Positions 33,458 through 39,668 of a DNA stretch of 39,668 bases are shown here, piece by piece. The stretch covers positions 1 to 39,668 of the forward strand of contig NZ_JAJKBJ010000027.1 of assembly GCF_023618015.1 (NCBI RefSeq), given 5' to 3'. The notes under the pieces were generated by a model. The model did no database searches. It had not been told where the DNA came from and saw only the letters and a program-made list of their open reading frames with translations. Origin of the DNA: Legionella maioricensis (GTDB lineage Bacteria; Pseudomonadota; Gammaproteobacteria; Legionellales; Legionellaceae). The first letter of the stretch is position 1. Every line of letters starts with the position of its first letter. The position numbers and the translations under genes were made by a program.

Positions 33458-34813
33458 ATGAAAACAAAAACCCAATTTGTATGCAGCCAGTGTGCGGCAG
33501 TCTTTAAACAATGGGCAGGACAATGCACGCAGTGCGGTGCATGGAATTCAGTTTCTGAAGAAGGAGTTGTCGCTGCTAGTCGTACTTCGCGGAGCGGGCA
33601 GTGGGCTAATCAACGTTCTATGATTACTGCTGTTGAAGATGTGGTCATGGATAAAGAACTGCGCATGGACTGTGGTTTATCTGAATTAAACCGGGTTTTA
33701 GGCGGTGGTTTGGTTTACGGTTCGGTTGTCTTAATTGGTGGGGATCCAGGGATTGGTAAGTCAACCTTATTATTACAAACTCTGGCCAATTTATCGATGC
33801 AAGAGACGGTTCTCTATGTAACTGGTGAAGAATCTTTGCAGCAAGTTGCCATGCGTGCGCAACGTTTGGGATTGCCTTTAGCAGGATTAAGACTCTTGGC
33901 TGAAACGCAAGTGGAGTCTATTATTGCCCATGCTCAGAAAGAAAAACCAAGAATTATAGTAGTTGACTCAGTACAAACTATTTTTACTGAAACCCTAAAC
34001 TCGGCGCCAGGGGGAGTCAGTCAAGTGCGCGAGTCGGCGGCCCAATTAGTTCGTTTTGCCAAAATGACGCAAACAGCCGTATTTTTAGTGGGGCATGTGA
34101 CCAAAGAAGGGACTTTGGCGGGGCCTCGAGTTTTGGAACATATGGTGGATAGTGTGCTCTATTTTGAAGGACAAAGCGACAGTCGTTTCAGGGTGATTCG
34201 AGCGATTAAAAATCGTTTTGGCGCGGTGAATGAGTTAGGTGTATTTGCTATGACGGATAGGGGATTAAAGGAGGTCTCTAATCCATCAGCCATTTTTTTA
34301 TCCCGTCAACCAGAACCAACCCCTGGAAGTGCGGTGATGGTAACCTGGGAGGGATCGCGCCCGATGTTAGTGGAAGTACAAGCTTTAGTCGATGAGGCTC
34401 ATGGGCAACAGACGAAACGAGTAACCGCTGGTCTTGAGCATAATCGTTTAGCCATTTTATTGGCGGTATTGCATCGTCATGGCGGCATTGCCACTTATGA
34501 TCAAGATGTTTTTATAAATGTGGTAGGTGGGGTAAAAGTCACCGAGACCGGCAGTGATTTGGCATTACTCGCCGCAGTAGTTTCCAGCTTACGCAATCGA
34601 GTATTTGACAGTGAAACCATTATTTTTGGTGAGGTAGGTCTGGCTGGAGAAATAAGACCCGTGCAAAGTGGGCAGGAGCGGATTAAAGAAGCGGTGAAAC
34701 ACGGGTTTAAGCGAGCTATAGTCCCTTTTGCTAATGCTCCCAAGCAGCAAGGGGATTCTTCTATGATAATAGAACCGGTCAAGCATTTACGCGAAGTTTT
34801 GGAGAAGATGTGA
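33458..34813 (+). CDS. radA: DNA repair protein RadA
   Basis: A 451-residue RadA (Sms), a RecA-like helicase that drives branch migration in recombination and natural transformation. The N-terminal zinc finger has C9, C12, C23 and C26. Walker A is GGDPGIGKS (94-102). The RadA-specific KNRFG is at 251-255, and the C-terminal Lon-like domain follows. An earlier TTG at 33428 in frame is ignored: the ATG at 33458 begins the standard sequence and has AAGG upstream. The gene overlaps or nearly touches the downstream PhyH-type gene. Confidence 0.97.
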   Translation: MKTKTQFVCSQCAAVFKQWAGQCTQCGAWNSVSEEGVVAASRTSRSGQWANQRSMITAVEDVVMDKELRMDCGLSELNRVLGGGLVYGSVVLIGGDPGIGKSTLLLQTLANLSMQETVLYVTGEESLQQVAMRAQRLGLPLAGLRLLAETQVESIIAHAQKEKPRIIVVDSVQTIFTETLNSAPGGVSQVRESAAQLVRFAKMTQTAVFLVGHVTKEGTLAGPRVLEHMVDSVLYFEGQSDSRFRVIRAIKNRFGAVNELGVFAMTDRGLKEVSNPSAIFLSRQPEPTPGSAVMVTWEGSRPMLVEVQALVDEAHGQQTKRVTAGLEHNRLAILLAVLHRHGGIATYDQDVFINVVGGVKVTETGSDLALLAAVVSSLRNRVFDSETIIFGEVGLAGEIRPVQSGQERIKEAVKHGFKRAIVPFANAPKQQGDSSMIIEPVKHLREVLEKM

Positions 34814-34839
34814 TTGGTGATAATGAAAGGACGTCTAAA

Positions 34840-35643
34840 ATGCGATTGGATAGTGAGCTGGTCGCTCTGTTTCAGCATAATGGCGCATTGTGCATTCGCG
34901 GTTTACTAAGCGCTAAAGAAATAGATATTTTACGCCAGGGAATAGAACTTAATTTATCTTCTTTAAGTTCACGTGCTAAAGTGGCCAGTGGGGCTGATGA
35001 TCCCGGTTATTTTGTTGAGGATTTTTGTACCTGGCAACACAATCCCTTTTATCAAAAAATTATATTCGAAACGGAACTGGCTTCCGTGGCTGCCCAATTA
35101 ACCCAGAGTCAAAAAGTACGGTTATATCACGATCATCTTTTGGTTAAAGAGCCCGGAACGCGTCAAATTACTCCCTGGCATCAGGATCAGCCTTATTATA
35201 ATGTTGCCGGGAAACAAAATTGCAGTTTTTGGATCCCGGTAGATCCGGTAAGCAGAGCTTCGACTTTGGAATTTATTGCCGGATCACATTTAGGTCCCTG
35301 GCTAATGCCCAGATCGTTTATGGATCAGCAAGCCAAGTGGTTTCCTGAAGGCAGTTTGCAGGAATTACCGAATATAGAAAATGCCAGAGAAGATTTTTCT
35401 ATACTAGGGTGGGAATTAGAACCTGGTGATGTGGTGTGTTTCCACATGCTGACCTTACATATGGCAAAAGGAGTAGAAGGGCCACATCGACGGCGCGCAT
35501 TCTCGGTTCGCTTTTTGGGAGATGACATGACCCATGCCCCCCGACTCTGGGTCACCTCACCTGATTTTCCGGGACTGGCAGATGAGTTGCCTTCAGGTGC
35601 CAGCATGGATCATCCTTTGTTTCCTGTAGTTGAAATTAAATAA
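34840..35643 (+). CDS. Phytanoyl-CoA dioxygenase family (PhyH) oxygenase
   Basis: A 267-residue Fe(II)/2-oxoglutarate-dependent oxygenase of the PhyH family. Iron ligands are visible as HQD (H114, D116) in TPWHQDQPYY and H207 in TLHMAKG; R224 in FSVRFLGDD should bind 2-oxoglutarate. The substrate is unknown. Start uncertain: a GTG at 34810, overlapping the radA stop by 4 bp with GGAG upstream, would add 10 residues, whereas the ATG at 34840 has AAAGGA 8 nt before it. Either way it probably shares the radA transcript. Confidence 0.87.
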   Translation: MRLDSELVALFQHNGALCIRGLLSAKEIDILRQGIELNLSSLSSRAKVASGADDPGYFVEDFCTWQHNPFYQKIIFETELASVAAQLTQSQKVRLYHDHLLVKEPGTRQITPWHQDQPYYNVAGKQNCSFWIPVDPVSRASTLEFIAGSHLGPWLMPRSFMDQQAKWFPEGSLQELPNIENAREDFSILGWELEPGDVVCFHMLTLHMAKGVEGPHRRRAFSVRFLGDDMTHAPRLWVTSPDFPGLADELPSGASMDHPLFPVVEIK

Positions 35644-35736
35644 TAAGTAAGTGGATGCTACCTTTATAGGATCCTCTTGATCTTTAGTTCATCTACGCGA
35701 TCTTGAGTTGATCTACGGGCTCTTGATTTCATCTAC

Positions 35737-35818
35737 GTCATCTCGAGCGTTAGCGAGAGATCTTCGATGTATATTCCGTACTGCATTCAGGAGATCTCTC
35801 GCTAACGCTCGAGATGAC
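35737..35818. repeat. Perfect 27-bp inverted repeat
   Basis: Arms 35737-35763 and 35792-35818 are exact inverted copies (starting GTCATCTCGAGCGTTAGCGA) around a 28-bp centre, in the 295-bp gap before pilU. On its left, a degenerate 20-bp motif TCTTGA(G/T)TT(G/C)ATCTACG is repeated about three times from 35675. On its right the end of the right arm is extended by a 19-bp tandem. A worn copy of the element is at 1903-1974. Confidence 0.9.
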
Positions 35819-35864
35819 GGGATGTGCTCGAGATGACGGGATGTGCTCGAGATGACGAGGGTAC
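35808..35864. repeat. Three tandem 19-bp copies, CTCGAGATGACGGGATGTG
   Basis: Units at 35808-35826 and 35827-35845 are identical; the third (35846-35864) diverges after CTCGAGATGACG. The repeated piece starts within the right arm of the adjacent 27-bp inverted repeat, so the arm end has been copied in tandem. Confidence 0.85.
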
Positions 35865-35938
35865 GTGTCGATAGCTTAGTAGCAAAATCACCAGTCTTGA
35901 CTAAACTTATACTATAAAAATACAAATGTGAGTCTATT

Positions 35939-37060
35939 ATGGATATAACTCCATTTTTTAAACTGATGGTAGAAAAAGGGGCTTCAGATTTATTCTTCAG
36001 TGTGGGGGCACCGCCTAATATTAAAATTGAAGGCATCACATCTCCTATAGGACAAGCTCCTGTTAAACCACAACAAATGTCAGAAATTGTGATGTCTATC
36101 CTGAGTGATGAGCAACAAAAAGAGTTTGGTGCCAATATGGAACTGAATATGGCTTTTTCATTAATGGGAGTGGGGCGCTTCAGGATTAATGTCTTCAGAC
36201 AACGCGGCGAAATAGCAATGGTTGTTCGCTATATAAAGGGAGTTATACCTTCCATAGAAGAATTAAAACTGCCTAAAATTTTAAAATCGATCATGATGGA
36301 AATACGTGGTTTGGTTTTGGTGGTTGGTTCTACGGGCTCAGGTAAATCCACCACTCTTGCGTCTATGATTGATTATCGTAATGAGAGTTATAGAGGACAT
36401 ATTTTAACCATTGAAGACCCTATTGAATACATCCATCAACATAAAAAATCCATAGTCGATCAGCGTGAAATAGGCATAGATACTTTAAATTACGAAAACG
36501 CATTAACCAATGCGATGCGTGAGGCTCCTGATGTTATTTTAATTGGAGAAATTCGTGAGCGTAACACAATGAAACACGCGATTGCATATGCTGAAACGGG
36601 ACATTTATGTATTTCTACTCTTCATGCGAATAATGCGAATCAAACTATGGATCGAATAATTAACTTTTTTCCTGAAGACGCGAAACGGCAGTTATTAACG
36701 GATTTGTCTTTGAATTTACGCGCCATTATTTCTTTACGATTAATACCGGGGATCTCCAGTCAACGGGTACCTGCAGTGGAGGTTTTATTAAATACCCCTT
36801 ATATTTCTGATTTAATTGATAAAGGGAAAGTAGATGAGATTAAGGAGGTTATGGCGAGAAGTAATGAACAGGGAATGCAAACTTTTGATCAGGCTCTGTT
36901 AGCCTTATATAAGGAAGGTAAAATATCTAAAGAAAATGCTATTAAGTACGCCGATTCTAAAAACAATGTTGGTTTACAAATTCGTCTCAATGAAGAACAT
37001 GGCTTTGATGATAAAAATGAAAATTTAACCATCCAGCCTGATGATATTGATAAACTTTAA
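35939..37060 (+). CDS. pilU: Type IV pilus retraction ATPase, PilU type
   Basis: A 373-residue hexameric ATPase of the PilT/PilU group. Walker A is GSTGSGKST (residues 130-138), the Asp box is IEDPIEYIH, Walker B is DVILIGEIRE, and the His box is ETGHLCISTLHANN. QREIGIDTLNYENALTNAMR and the sequence RIINFFPEDAKRQL read closer to PilU than to PilT, whose partner gene is not here. It would power pilus retraction, with roles in twitching and DNA uptake. It stands alone between the repeat array and the LegA5-like gene. Confidence 0.92.
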   Translation: MDITPFFKLMVEKGASDLFFSVGAPPNIKIEGITSPIGQAPVKPQQMSEIVMSILSDEQQKEFGANMELNMAFSLMGVGRFRINVFRQRGEIAMVVRYIKGVIPSIEELKLPKILKSIMMEIRGLVLVVGSTGSGKSTTLASMIDYRNESYRGHILTIEDPIEYIHQHKKSIVDQREIGIDTLNYENALTNAMREAPDVILIGEIRERNTMKHAIAYAETGHLCISTLHANNANQTMDRIINFFPEDAKRQLLTDLSLNLRAIISLRLIPGISSQRVPAVEVLLNTPYISDLIDKGKVDEIKEVMARSNEQGMQTFDQALLALYKEGKISKENAIKYADSKNNVGLQIRLNEEHGFDDKNENLTIQPDDIDKL

Positions 37061-37130
37061 ATTAATGACAGGTTAGAGTTTCTTTGATTTTTTTGCTCAT
37101 TATGATAAAATAATATACTTATTTTTTTAT

Positions 37131-39077
37131 ATGACTGTTATGGCTTGGCTTTATAACATAGCTGATATTGCGTTGGGAGAATCCACCCACTATGGGCATG
37201 AAGCTTATATTGATGCAGTTTATACCCCTCCAGATGCTTATGATAAGCCGTGCAAAGTAATATTTAAAAGAAACAAATACGGCAGAGCACAACTTTCTCG
37301 TTTTGAAGTGGCGTTTACTCAATTAGCTCAATTATTTTTAGCCAAAGGTACCACCTCTACTCAGCGATTAGTTGTTGATGATTCTCTTAATGTACTGGGG
37401 ATGGTTACTGAACATCTTTGTTATGTTATAGAGAAAAAAGAAGGGTTAAGCCAAACTTTTTTTACTTTAGACAACCCGCACATCAATTCTAATTGCACCG
37501 TAAAAACGGTCACTCAGGCAGAGGAAATACCCTATTATTTTTTAGATAAATTACCGCAAGGTTTTTTTGCAAATTTATTAAAAGCAGAACAAGAAAATAT
37601 TCTGAGCATTGATTACTCTTCTTTGGCCAGCATTTTAGCCAGCTCTTATACTCTGGAAGAAGATGATTTGCATAAAGGCAATTTTGGCTTTTACCTTGTA
37701 GAAAAGGACGGCAAACCACACGCCATTTTTTTTAAAATTGATCATGATTTAATGTTTATTGATAGCATCATGTCGTTTAAAACGCGGCGTTTTTTTCATT
37801 GGATGCATAATGACCGTGCTTTTGATGTTGTGGCTGAAGATTTATTGAATTTTCCTTTTTTAGCCCATTCATCTAATTTTTACTGGCCAACGAAGTATAG
37901 TTACATCGCCAAGCCTTGGTCTAATAAAGACTATCATAGTGTTGAAGAAATTGAGGCTTTTACTCTTTTAGGAGAAAACCCTGAATTTAAAAAAGCAAAA
38001 TGGATGGCCTTTTACAAGCATATTTTGTTGCCAGCAGAACTTATAGGATTAAGCTTAAAAGAGTGTCTTGATGAACATAATTCTAAAGACAGAGCTAAAA
38101 TGGCGGTAATGACACAAGCAACCGTTGCTCGCCAGGCGCGATTAAGAGCAGTGTTATTTTCAATAAAGGAATTCCGCGATTTTGTTAGTAATTTAAAACA
38201 GGAAGAACACGAGTTGCTCTTAAATGAACTAAGAGAATCAACTCCCCAGGCAAAGATTCCAGGACATGTAATCAATGCGCTTTCTTCCTATCAGCAATTA
38301 GCTCAATCAGAACAAGGATTTGAAGAAGGCGATACCCCTTTACACATTGCCATTAGGTTTGGTGATTATCGCTATGAAGAAACCCTACACATGTTTGGGC
38401 ATTTCATTAATAAAAAAAATAACGCCGGAAAAACCCCTTTGGATGTGGCTATGGAAATGGCAGCAACCGCAGAAGAGCACCCTGAAGATATTCGTAAAGA
38501 TGTTCGTTTTACTATGAGGCATTTATTAGAAAATGGGGCAAAACAAAGTCCATTGTTTCAGCAATATAATATGGATGCACGAATTGAATCTTATCAATTT
38601 CAGACTGCTTATATTAGTTTGGTAACCCGGGCCAAATCATATCAACAGTTTAAAGATATTCTTCGGGATATAGGTGAAGATCATCGTTTTTGTCTGAAAT
38701 TTCAAAAGAATATAGCCATTGATTGCATTGCTCGATTTATTCAAGTCAATCAAAATCATCCTGCTCTGCAGAATATGTTGCTTCAATTAAAAAAAGATTT
38801 GAATGGTGACTCCACTCCATATGAATGCGCAGGCCTGAAATACATCCGTCAATTGCGAAGTAAGTTATGGATTATTCGTCAAATTAGAGGTTTGTATGGC
38901 AGGACGTCTACTTTAAGTAAAATTAACGATATGGTTGATGAAGAGTTGGAGCGAATCAAAGCCAAAGAGCCGAATTGTTTTTCGTTTTTTAGTTCTGGTA
39001 CAGATTTAGAAGAGAGTAATGAAGAGGGTTCATACGCCACAGAGCTAACTTCTATACCTTGTATAACCTGTGCTTGA
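37131..39077 (+). CDS. legA5: LegA5/AnkK-like effector: kinase-like domain + ankyrin repeats
   Basis: A 648-residue protein. The N-terminal half has a kinase-like core: a possible ATP lysine around K42-K46, a catalytic loop DDLHKGNFG (D179, H181, N184), and KIDHDLMF (D204/D206), laid out like the DRH..N and IDFG motifs of phosphoinositide kinases. Two ankyrin repeats follow at about residues 399-460 (GDTPLHIAIRFGD, GKTPLDVAMEM). The end is helical with an acidic tail (DLEESNEEGSYATELTS), as in Dot/Icm substrates. L. pneumophila LegA5 (AnkK) is an ankyrin effector reported to act as a PI 3-kinase; domain order and the pilU/radA/dksA context support the match. There is no good ribosome site; the ATG at 37140 is an alternative. 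Confidence 0.75.
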   Translation: MTVMAWLYNIADIALGESTHYGHEAYIDAVYTPPDAYDKPCKVIFKRNKYGRAQLSRFEVAFTQLAQLFLAKGTTSTQRLVVDDSLNVLGMVTEHLCYVIEKKEGLSQTFFTLDNPHINSNCTVKTVTQAEEIPYYFLDKLPQGFFANLLKAEQENILSIDYSSLASILASSYTLEEDDLHKGNFGFYLVEKDGKPHAIFFKIDHDLMFIDSIMSFKTRRFFHWMHNDRAFDVVAEDLLNFPFLAHSSNFYWPTKYSYIAKPWSNKDYHSVEEIEAFTLLGENPEFKKAKWMAFYKHILLPAELIGLSLKECLDEHNSKDRAKMAVMTQATVARQARLRAVLFSIKEFRDFVSNLKQEEHELLLNELRESTPQAKIPGHVINALSSYQQLAQSEQGFEEGDTPLHIAIRFGDYRYEETLHMFGHFINKKNNAGKTPLDVAMEMAATAEEHPEDIRKDVRFTMRHLLENGAKQSPLFQQYNMDARIESYQFQTAYISLVTRAKSYQQFKDILRDIGEDHRFCLKFQKNIAIDCIARFIQVNQNHPALQNMLLQLKKDLNGDSTPYECAGLKYIRQLRSKLWIIRQIRGLYGRTSTLSKINDMVDEELERIKAKEPNCFSFFSSGTDLEESNEEGSYATELTSIPCITCA

Positions 39078-39186
39078 TGACCGTAGGTTGGTGCTGAGCT
39101 TAGCGAAGCCCAACAGCTAACTTCTATACCTTATATAACCTGTGCTTGATGACGTAGGTTGGTGCTGAGCCTAGCGAAGCCCAACA
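39044..39186. repeat. 72/71-bp tandem duplication of a gene end plus repeat arm
   Basis: 39044-39115 contains the last 34 bp of the LegA5-like gene, a short joint, and a 33-nt arm of the GTAGGTTGG element. 39116-39186 repeats all of it with one base missing and two substitutions. The second copy of the gene tail is non-coding. It mirrors the arrangement at 30164-30770. Confidence 0.92.
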
Positions 39187-39271
39187 GCAGAACTATCACC
39201 TACTCCATGTCAAGATAATGCCACGATTCTAATTTCATTGTTGGGCTTCGCTAGGCTCAGCGCCAACCTAC
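39154..39271. repeat. Palindromic element, GTAGGTTGGTGCTGAGC family, full copy
   Basis: Arms 39154-39186 and 39239-39271 are inverted 33-nt copies with one mismatch. The 52-bp interior is homologous, in reverse orientation, to the interior of the bioC/ispA copies (AATGAAATTAG, GAGTAGGTGA, TGACATGGAG region). It follows the LegA5-like gene. Confidence 0.9.
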
Positions 39272-39326
39272 ATATTAACTTTGCCTATCCTACTCTCGCC
39301 TTTATAACCGTCGCATAAAGGACCTG

Positions 39327-39358
39327 ACCGTTCACGGGCTACATACGCTGTGAACGGT
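39327..39358. repeat. Perfect 9-bp inverted repeat, ACCGTTCAC/GTGAACGGT
   Basis: Arms 39327-39335 and 39350-39358 around 14 bp, 42 bp beyond the stop of the truncated gene at the right edge. It could have been that gene's terminator or be a further repeat. The rest of 39272-39399 shows nothing else. Confidence 0.5.
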
Positions 39359-39399
39359 TAAACGGTTACTAAAGGATTACAGGTAATGAGATTATATTT

Positions 39400-39598
39400 T
39401 TATGGTATAAAATTGTTATCGGTTTCAATCTCTTCATGTTCGTTTTCTATCTGTGCGTCTAAAATTTTCTGGATTCCAGCCGCGGTTTTACTGCCTTCCG
39501 TCCTTTCCAGAGGGAAGAAATTTGCCCGACTAGTTCCGGTTTTAATCACGGCATTAACAACCGTTTTCAACATATTTTTGAGGTATTCGTCTCATCCC
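39400..39598 (-). pseudogene. C-terminal remnant related to the coiled-coil gene at 32041
   Basis: Minus-strand translation reads EYLKNMLKTVVNAV... to a stop at 39400-39402, aligned with EYLKNMLKSIANVF... of the 402-residue protein, and has the same kind of acidic end (ENEHEEIETDNNFIP). DNA identity around AATACCTCAAAAATATGTTGAAA is nearly complete. The W codon (TGG) just before GEYL is a stop (TGA) here, and homology ends about 39598, where the palindromic element at 39601 begins. Everything upstream is missing within the window, so this is a truncated, non-functional paralogue. Confidence 0.85.
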
Positions 39599-39600
39599 TA

Positions 39601-39668
39601 CGTGCTGCGACTTGTTCGCGGCATCCAGAAATCAAGTATCAGACTGGATCCTGCGGACAAGCCGCAGG
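39601..39668. repeat. Paired palindromes, ACTTGT/ACAAG family, at window edge
   Basis: GCGACTTGTTCGCGGCATCC near the left end and CCTGCGGACAAGCCGCAGG at the right end are inverted relatives; the last 19 bp are also a hairpin by themselves. It is the same family as 21724-21805. It abuts the breakpoint of the truncated gene, and may continue beyond the window. Confidence 0.65.

Noticed and set aside
35713..36135. 140-codon minus-strand frame before pilU
   Set aside because: It runs through the inverted-repeat array and antisense to the start of pilU; it shows no protein features.
37131..39077. HipA-type toxin kinase
   Set aside because: DLHKGNFG recalls HipA, but there is no HipB-like antitoxin gene and the protein has ankyrin repeats and an effector-like tail that fit LegA5 better.

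Overview
The window looks like chromosomal DNA of a Legionella species, probably not L. pneumophila itself. The evidence is AT-rich genes, the conserved block dksA / prmC-prfA-hemA / comF / bioC / ispA-xseB / radA / pilU, an ankyrin-repeat kinase-like protein of the LegA5 (AnkK) type next to pilU, several large helical or coiled-coil proteins with acidic C-terminal tails typical of Dot/Icm (type IVB) substrates, and many short palindromic intergenic repeats. The assignment rests on reading translations; no database search was possible.

Layout. 1-3.1 kb (minus strand): a beta-CASP metallo-beta-lactamase RNase, a DUF423 membrane protein and a small hydrophobic protein of unknown function. 3.2-7.2 kb (plus): an MHS-type MFS transporter, a DipZ-like CcdA-thioredoxin fusion and a secreted protein of unknown function. 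7.3-18.5 kb: an accessory module of two divergent genes. One is a 2945-residue protein with a complete SecA-like motor in its centre; the other is a 706-residue coiled-coil protein with a membrane hairpin. A tandem GTTAAT pair resembling a PmrA box lies between them. 18.5-23.0 kb: TfoX-N protein, DJ-1/PfpI protein, GIY-YIG nuclease, a TetR regulator with a downstream secreted tandem ABM-like protein (both under near-identical operators), and two small secreted proteins. 23.2-35.6 kb: housekeeping genes (dksA, prmC, prfA, hemA, an M50 protease, comF, bioC, ispA, xseB, radA, a PhyH-type oxygenase) with one effector-like coiled-coil gene between xseB and radA. 35.9-39.7 kb: pilU, the LegA5-like gene, and a truncated relative of the coiled-coil gene at the window edge.

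The genes form a few functional groups. hemA-prfA-prmC overlap as an operon joining tetrapyrrole synthesis to translation termination (PrmC methylates RF1). xseB-ispA overlap as a pair. comF and bioC diverge from a short shared region. The TetR gene and its neighbour share an operator.

The most notable points are: (1) the giant SecA-like protein, whose C-terminus looks like a Dot/Icm signal; (2) two independent places where one palindromic element (33-nt arms starting GTAGGTTGG) sits inside tandem duplications that also copy the 3' ends of the neighbouring genes; (3) a tetR promoter whose spacing predicts a leaderless mRNA, with the operator in the spacer; (4) a gene remnant at the right edge that is a truncated relative of the coiled-coil gene 6 kb away. 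No tRNA, rRNA, CRISPR array or transposase was recognised.
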